In this document: in pieces, positions 60,459 through 64,000 of the stretch
Layout of the letters: each line of letters starts with the position of its first letter
Position numbering within the stretch: the stretch's first letter is position 1
NCBI GenBank assembly: GCA_041391365.1
Contig: JAWKOC010000002.1
Span: 62,001-126,000 of the forward strand
Reading direction: 5' to 3'
From: JAGRAX01 sp041391365
Lineage (GTDB): Bacteria; Bdellovibrionota_G; JALEGL01; JAGRMV01
Length of the DNA: 64,000 nucleotides
The notes under the pieces: generated by a model
The model's database searches: none
The model's input: only the letters and a program-made list of their open reading frames with translations
What the model was told of the DNA's origin: nothing
Translations under genes and position numbers: made by a program

Positions 60459-61757
60459 TTAAGGCGTGAGGCGTTCCATCATCCGAGGAAAAGGAATGGT
60501 TTCCCGCACATGGTGAAGCCCACAAATCCACGTCACGGCTCTTTCGAGGCCCAGGCCGAATCCAGCATGAGGTACCGATCCATATCTACGCAAGTCCAGG
60601 TACCATTCAAAGGCTTGTTTGGGGAGTTGGTCGTGAGCAATTTTCTTCTCCAAGACGTCCAATGATGTTTCGCGCTCTCCGCCCCCAATGATTTCTCCAT
60701 ACCCTTCCGGCCCAAGAATATCCATGGACATGGAAAGAGTTGCATCCTGTGGATCTTCTTTCATATAAAAAGCTTTGATGGCGCTGGGAAATCGATGAAC
60801 GATGATGGGGCGATCGTATTGTTGTGTGAGAATGGTTTCATCTTCCGCTCCAAAATCTCCACCCCATTCGATGGCTTGTCCCAACTCTTTGAGTTGTTTG
60901 ACAGCGTCGGAATAGTGAATGCGAGGAAAAGGTTTTTGCACCTTTTGCAGAGGAGCAATGTCCCTCTCCAAAATCTTGAGCTCTTCTTGGCAGGTTTCAA
61001 GCACATGGGCCACAATGCTCACCAAGAAATCTTCTGCCAATTCCATGTTTTGTTCTAGGCTTGCAAACGCCACCTCAGGCTCTACCATCCAAAACTCGGT
61101 AAGGTGTCTTCGGGTTTTGGATTTTTCCGCGCGGAAGGTGGGACCAAAACAGTACACTTTTCCAAAGGCCAGTGCACCCGCCTCCATGTAGAGTTGACCA
61201 CTTTGAGTCAAAAAAGCAGGCTGTCCGAAATAATCGGTTTGAAACAAAGTTGTGGTTCCTTCACAGGCATTGGGCGTAAAAATCGGCGCGTCCAAATTGA
61301 TGAAGTCATGCGTGTAAAAATAATTGCGGATCGCGTGAATGAGCTCATTTCTTACACGAAGAATGGCGTACTGTCTTTTGGAACGCAGCCACAAATGACG
61401 GTGGTCATGCAAAAATGCCACGCCATGCTCTTTGGGAGAAATGGGATAATCTTTTGCAAGTTGTAAAATTTCAATGTCTTCAACGCCCATTTCAAATCCC
61501 AGGGACGATCGGGAATCTTTTCGAATGGTTCCTGTGATGACCACGGAGGATTCTTGGGTGAGTTTGTCTCCAGTTTCGAAAACTTCGGGTTTGACTTCAT
61601 CACGCACGCAGACGCATTGGATGATGTCAGAACCATCACGAAGTTGAATGAACTGAATTTTTCCACTGGATCGTTTGTTGTAGACCCATCCTCGGAGTCG
61701 AACTTTCTGTCCGTCAAATTGGGAAACATGTTTGATCATGGGGCTTTCAACATTCAT
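60459..61757 (-). CDS. asnS: asparaginyl-tRNA synthetase
   Basis: AsnRS charges tRNA-Asn. The 432-residue class IIb enzyme has an OB-fold anticodon-binding domain (VRLRGWVYNKRSSGKIQFIQ, LRDGSDIIQCV), the hinge, TPNACEGTTTLFQTDYFGQP, motif 2 FRAEKSKTRRHLTEFWMVEP and motif 3 HAGFGLGLERAVTWICG. EGTTTLF and the following YFGQPAFLTQSGQLYMEA are AsnRS rather than AspRS features, and the bacterial AspRS insertion is absent. ATG 61757 has AGGAG 10 bases upstream; the in-frame ATG 61784 is less well placed. Its start and the end of the next upstream gene are adjacent. Confidence 0.94.
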   Translation of the reverse strand: MNVESPMIKHVSQFDGQKVRLRGWVYNKRSSGKIQFIQLRDGSDIIQCVCVRDEVKPEVFETGDKLTQESSVVITGTIRKDSRSSLGFEMGVEDIEILQLAKDYPISPKEHGVAFLHDHRHLWLRSKRQYAILRVRNELIHAIRNYFYTHDFINLDAPIFTPNACEGTTTLFQTDYFGQPAFLTQSGQLYMEAGALAFGKVYCFGPTFRAEKSKTRRHLTEFWMVEPEVAFASLEQNMELAEDFLVSIVAHVLETCQEELKILERDIAPLQKVQKPFPRIHYSDAVKQLKELGQAIEWGGDFGAEDETILTQQYDRPIIVHRFPSAIKAFYMKEDPQDATLSMSMDILGPEGYGEIIGGGERETSLDVLEKKIAHDQLPKQAFEWYLDLRRYGSVPHAGFGLGLERAVTWICGLHHVRETIPFPRMMERLTP

Positions 61758-61762
61758 GGGAA

Positions 61763-62359
61763 CTACACTCCTACTTTTTTCCAATAAAAATCCAAGGTCC
61801 TCACAGGGCCAAACATTTGCAGGTGCAAGTTGCTGGCATGGCTTTTGGGGAATCTCAATTTATAAATTTTCGACCAAGAAGAAGCCTGAGGATAAAAATA
61901 TCGTGTTCGTGTGTTTTTGGGGATAATCTCCACCGACAAAGGACGAATCCCCTCTTTGTCCTGGTCTTCATAGAGAAAGAAATCCCATACTTTTTTGTGC
62001 TCTGATGCCTTTAGGTTTATAGAGTCAGCTCTGGAAGTAAAATGCGTCACGACAAATTCTGTGTAATTGGTTTGATCTTCCATGTTTTCTTTTCGGAAGG
62101 CTTGGGCCTCGGCTTCCTCGGGTGCAAACACACGCAAATATTCTTCTATATATTGATCCCGAAGTTTTTGAGAAAACAGACTTACTTCCGTTTGGTACAA
62201 AACCTCCTCCAGACCATAGAGTTTCTCAGCTCGGGTCTGTCTGGACAGTTCTTTGTGGTAGGGAGTGGTTGGATTTCCTCCCAAACTGAGTCGGGCATGT
62301 TCACAACCCCCCAACGCCAAAATCAGTCCAAGAGGTACGAGGCAGCGCAGAAATTTCAT
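61763..62359 (-). CDS. lipoprotein, unknown function
   Basis: This 198-residue protein has a lipoprotein signal MKFLRCLVPLGLILALGGCE (lipobox ALGGC, Cys19). The mature part is charged and helical in its first half (ELSRQTRAEKLYGLEEVLYQ, LRDQYIEEYLRVFAPEEAEA) and more beta-like after TRADSINLKASEH. I do not recognise a family. The stop is 5 bases from the chosen asnS start, so asnS is probably transcribed from its promoter. The next gene upstream is divergent, with about 135 bases between starts. Confidence 0.7.
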   Translation of the reverse strand: MKFLRCLVPLGLILALGGCEHARLSLGGNPTTPYHKELSRQTRAEKLYGLEEVLYQTEVSLFSQKLRDQYIEEYLRVFAPEEAEAQAFRKENMEDQTNYTEFVVTHFTSRADSINLKASEHKKVWDFFLYEDQDKEGIRPLSVEIIPKNTRTRYFYPQASSWSKIYKLRFPKSHASNLHLQMFGPVRTLDFYWKKVGV

Positions 62360-62493
62360 GCCCTATGTATAGCGTAAGATCTCCAAATAGTGAAGGCTCT
62401 TGCTTCTGGCAAAAAGCCGAAAAATATCGAGAAGAGAATTCGGAAAACCGCCCATTCTTTGGTATCGTGATGGAGCAATCGAGGAACAAAATC

Positions 62494-62940
62494 ATGGTAA
62501 AAAAATTGTATTTTGGAGATTTGGAAGAGGGGTTCGAATGGTCTTCTCAGGGAAGAACCGTCACGGAAACCGACATTGTTCAGTTTGCTGGACTCAGTGG
62601 AGATTTTAACCCCCTCCACATGGATCAGGAATATGCAAAATCCACGATGTTTGGTCAGAGAATTGCGCATGGTCTCTTGGGGCTTTCCATGGCCTCGGGA
62701 ATCATCGATGATCAACCTCCATTTGCGGTTCTTGCGTTCATGTCCGTGGATTGGAAGTTCAAAGCTCCCGTATTCATCGGAGACACTTTGCGCTGCAAAA
62801 ACAAAATCACCAAAAAGAGGCTGACCAGTTCAGGAGATCGAGGCATCGTGGTGGTGGACAAACACATGATCAAACAAGATGGTCAAGTCGTGCAAGAGGG
62901 AAAATTTACACTTTTGGTAGAAAACGAGAACCGCGCATGA
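62494..62940 (+). CDS. MaoC-like dehydratase (hot-dog fold)
   Basis: This 148-residue single hot-dog-domain protein has the hydratase-2 motif FAGLSGDFNPLHMDQEYAKS with Asp and His positions in D-x-x-P-L-H, followed by GQRIAHGLLGLSMASG and VDWKFKAPVFIGDTLRC. Such enzymes hydrate (R)-enoyl-CoA or related thioesters. ATG 62494 is chosen because GAGGA lies 8 bases upstream and homology starts at KKLYFGDLEEG; the upstream frame is not family-like. The stop overlaps the next gene (ATGA), which couples them, though no metabolic link is obvious. Confidence 0.88.
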   Translation: MVKKLYFGDLEEGFEWSSQGRTVTETDIVQFAGLSGDFNPLHMDQEYAKSTMFGQRIAHGLLGLSMASGIIDDQPPFAVLAFMSVDWKFKAPVFIGDTLRCKNKITKKRLTSSGDRGIVVVDKHMIKQDGQVVQEGKFTLLVENENRA

Positions 62941-63956
62941 AACCTACAATCCGATGGTTGATGGTGGTGGCCATTGTTTTGGCCAGTGGAGTCTTGCAGG
63001 CCCAATCTTCGGACCGCATTTTGATTCAGGGTAAGGCTCGGATCTACGGACAGAATTTGGCAGCAGCCAAACAGGCAGCCATTGAAAATGCTCTGATCTC
63101 AGCGATGGAAAAAAAATCCTATGAATTGACCAATCAGCAAATTTTGGTCAACAATGCAGAACTGCTTCGTCTCAAACTTTCTGAAAATTCTTCCATTTTC
63201 GTCAAAGACTATTCGTTGACCGACGAAAAACAAATCAATCCCTTTTATTTGGTACAGGTCAATGTGCAGCTCAAAACAAGTTTGCTCATGCAACGCCTCA
63301 GTCAATGGGGTTTTTCTGGAAAACGAACCCGAAATACAAACTTTTTTGTTGTTGATTTTTCATCTTCGGAAGCCATCCAAAAAAGTTCCTACAATTCTAT
63401 GAAAGAAAATTTGGCCCATGCTCTTCGAGGCCTTGGTGTTGGGGCAACCTCCTCGGGCAATGTTTCCAGTTCGATGATTTTGATTTCGGCAAGACTGCTC
63501 CAAGAACAAGAAAAATCCGTGCAAGTCTCCGTATCTTTTGCGGATGCTCAGAGAAAGCTCCTCGATCAGTTCAGTGCCTTCTACAAAAAACCTGATAAAC
63601 CCGAACTGCTCTATGGTCTGATTGCTTCAGACATTTTGGAAAAATCCGATTCCTTGGCCAATCAAAATGCTGGCCAAGGAAGTCAATATGATTTGGCGAT
63701 CACGGGTCTTCCCAATGCGTCTGCCTATCAAAACTTTCGACAGTATTTGTTTTCCAAATCAAATCTTTTTTCTTCAGTGGAAGAAAAACAACTTGCGTAT
63801 CAAAAAATAGTCTTGGGAGTATCTTTTCATGGCAATTCACAGGGATTGTCAGATATTCTCTCAGGAATTGAATTGGGAGCATTTCGAACCCGTGTGAAAT
63901 CCATTGAGGGGCAAACGATCACCATTGAATTGGTCCAAAGTGCTTCGATACGATGA
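62937..63956 (+). CDS. secreted protein with FlgT/LPP20-like N-terminal domain
   Basis: This 339-residue exported protein has a signal peptide (MKPTIRWLMVVAIVLASGVL, cleavage after QAQ). The N-terminal domain shows the pattern GKARIYGQNLAAAKQAAIEN-ALISA followed by a segment ending YLVQVNVQL, resembling FlgT_N/LPP20-type domains. These start with a strand, have an A-x-x-x-A-I helix and end in a V-x-V-x-V strand. Two further similar alpha/beta units follow (NTNFFVVDFSSSEAIQ, QYDLAITGLPNAS). No flagellar genes are near, so a flagellar role is uncertain. ATG 62937 overlaps the MaoC stop. Confidence 0.65.
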   Translation: MKPTIRWLMVVAIVLASGVLQAQSSDRILIQGKARIYGQNLAAAKQAAIENALISAMEKKSYELTNQQILVNNAELLRLKLSENSSIFVKDYSLTDEKQINPFYLVQVNVQLKTSLLMQRLSQWGFSGKRTRNTNFFVVDFSSSEAIQKSSYNSMKENLAHALRGLGVGATSSGNVSSSMILISARLLQEQEKSVQVSVSFADAQRKLLDQFSAFYKKPDKPELLYGLIASDILEKSDSLANQNAGQGSQYDLAITGLPNASAYQNFRQYLFSKSNLFSSVEEKQLAYQKIVLGVSFHGNSQGLSDILSGIELGAFRTRVKSIEGQTITIELVQSASIR

Positions 63957-63980
63957 AGCTCTTTGAAGAAGGGAATTGTT

Positions 63981-64000
63981 ATGCATGAACATCGTCAAAC
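63981..64000 (+). CDS. start of a further gene, truncated by the window edge
   Basis: ATG 63981 (MHEHRQ) follows GAAGGG by 7 bases and lies 24 bases after the previous stop on the same strand, so it is a likely continuation of this operon. Only six codons are visible and no function can be assigned. Confidence 0.35.

Noticed and set aside
60459..61757. Aspartyl-tRNA synthetase
   Set aside because: The bacterial AspRS insertion domain is absent and the EGTTTLF region fits AsnRS.
1..64000. CRISPR array, prophage, rRNA operon or defence island
   Set aside because: No regularly spaced repeats, phage structural genes, rRNA sequence or known defence genes were seen.

Overview
The window is a stretch of bacterial chromosome with moderate GC, coding densely on both strands. 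The cell it describes is Gram-negative: LolA, BamD, several lipoproteins with lipoboxes, an OmpA-type lipoprotein and MltG/PBP4/NagZ murein enzymes. It carries type IV pili (PilT, PilA), a CpaF-type ATPase, a microaerobic cbb3 oxidase with fused CcoN-CcoO, FHA and FHA+DUF4388 proteins, and an ExbB-ExbD-ExbD-OmpA cluster. This mix fits the former Deltaproteobacteria, most likely Bdellovibrionota or relatives. That placement is inference, since no rRNA is present.

Layout. 1-5.2 kb: 3' end of ftsK, lolA, rimO, a small secreted protein, then mltG and ruvX, both frameshifted. 5.2-11.4 kb: a lipoprotein, pgpA-cinA, recA, pilT. 11.4-12.5 kb: a REP-associated tyrosine transposase (RAYT1) flanked by its own repeats. 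12.5-23.5 kb: alaS, an FNR-like regulator, and ccoI-ccoS-ccoNO-ccoQ-ccoP-ccoG. 23.5-31 kb: bamD, three FHA genes, pilA, dacB, nagZ. 31-37.6 kb: a proton-channel/OmpA cluster and a protein with an internal duplication. 37.7-39.2 kb: a peroxiredoxin-like gene and a second transposase (RAYT2) between 70-bp repeats. 39.2-50.6 kb, minus strand: a Ycf46-like AAA ATPase, tRNA-Leu(GAG), mutY, a PilZ protein, lepB, tsaB, rseP, dxr, uppS, frr, pyrH, tsf, rpsB. 51-57.7 kb: a giant secreted protein of unknown function and a divergent secreted partner. 57.8-64 kb: cpaF, a 436-bp multi-hairpin element, asnS, lipoproteins, a MaoC protein and a FlgT-like protein.

Three features stand out. First, the intergenic region 58941-59376 is closed by a perfect 24-bp inverted repeat. 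Inside it are two related stem-loop modules in opposite orientation, with the same internal boxes but different, self-complementary stems. This looks like an unrecognised structured RNA or DNA element. Second, two unrelated RAYT transposases sit next to two unrelated REP families (core GGGGACGGAG and core GCACCCGGTAC), with solo copies elsewhere in the window. Third, at least twelve apparent indels, mostly in homopolymers, break or garble mltG, ruvX, pgpA, the recA tail, mutY and the 5' ends of the two secreted-protein genes at 56.3-56.7 kb. Their homopolymer bias points to residual sequencing error at least as much as to real decay.
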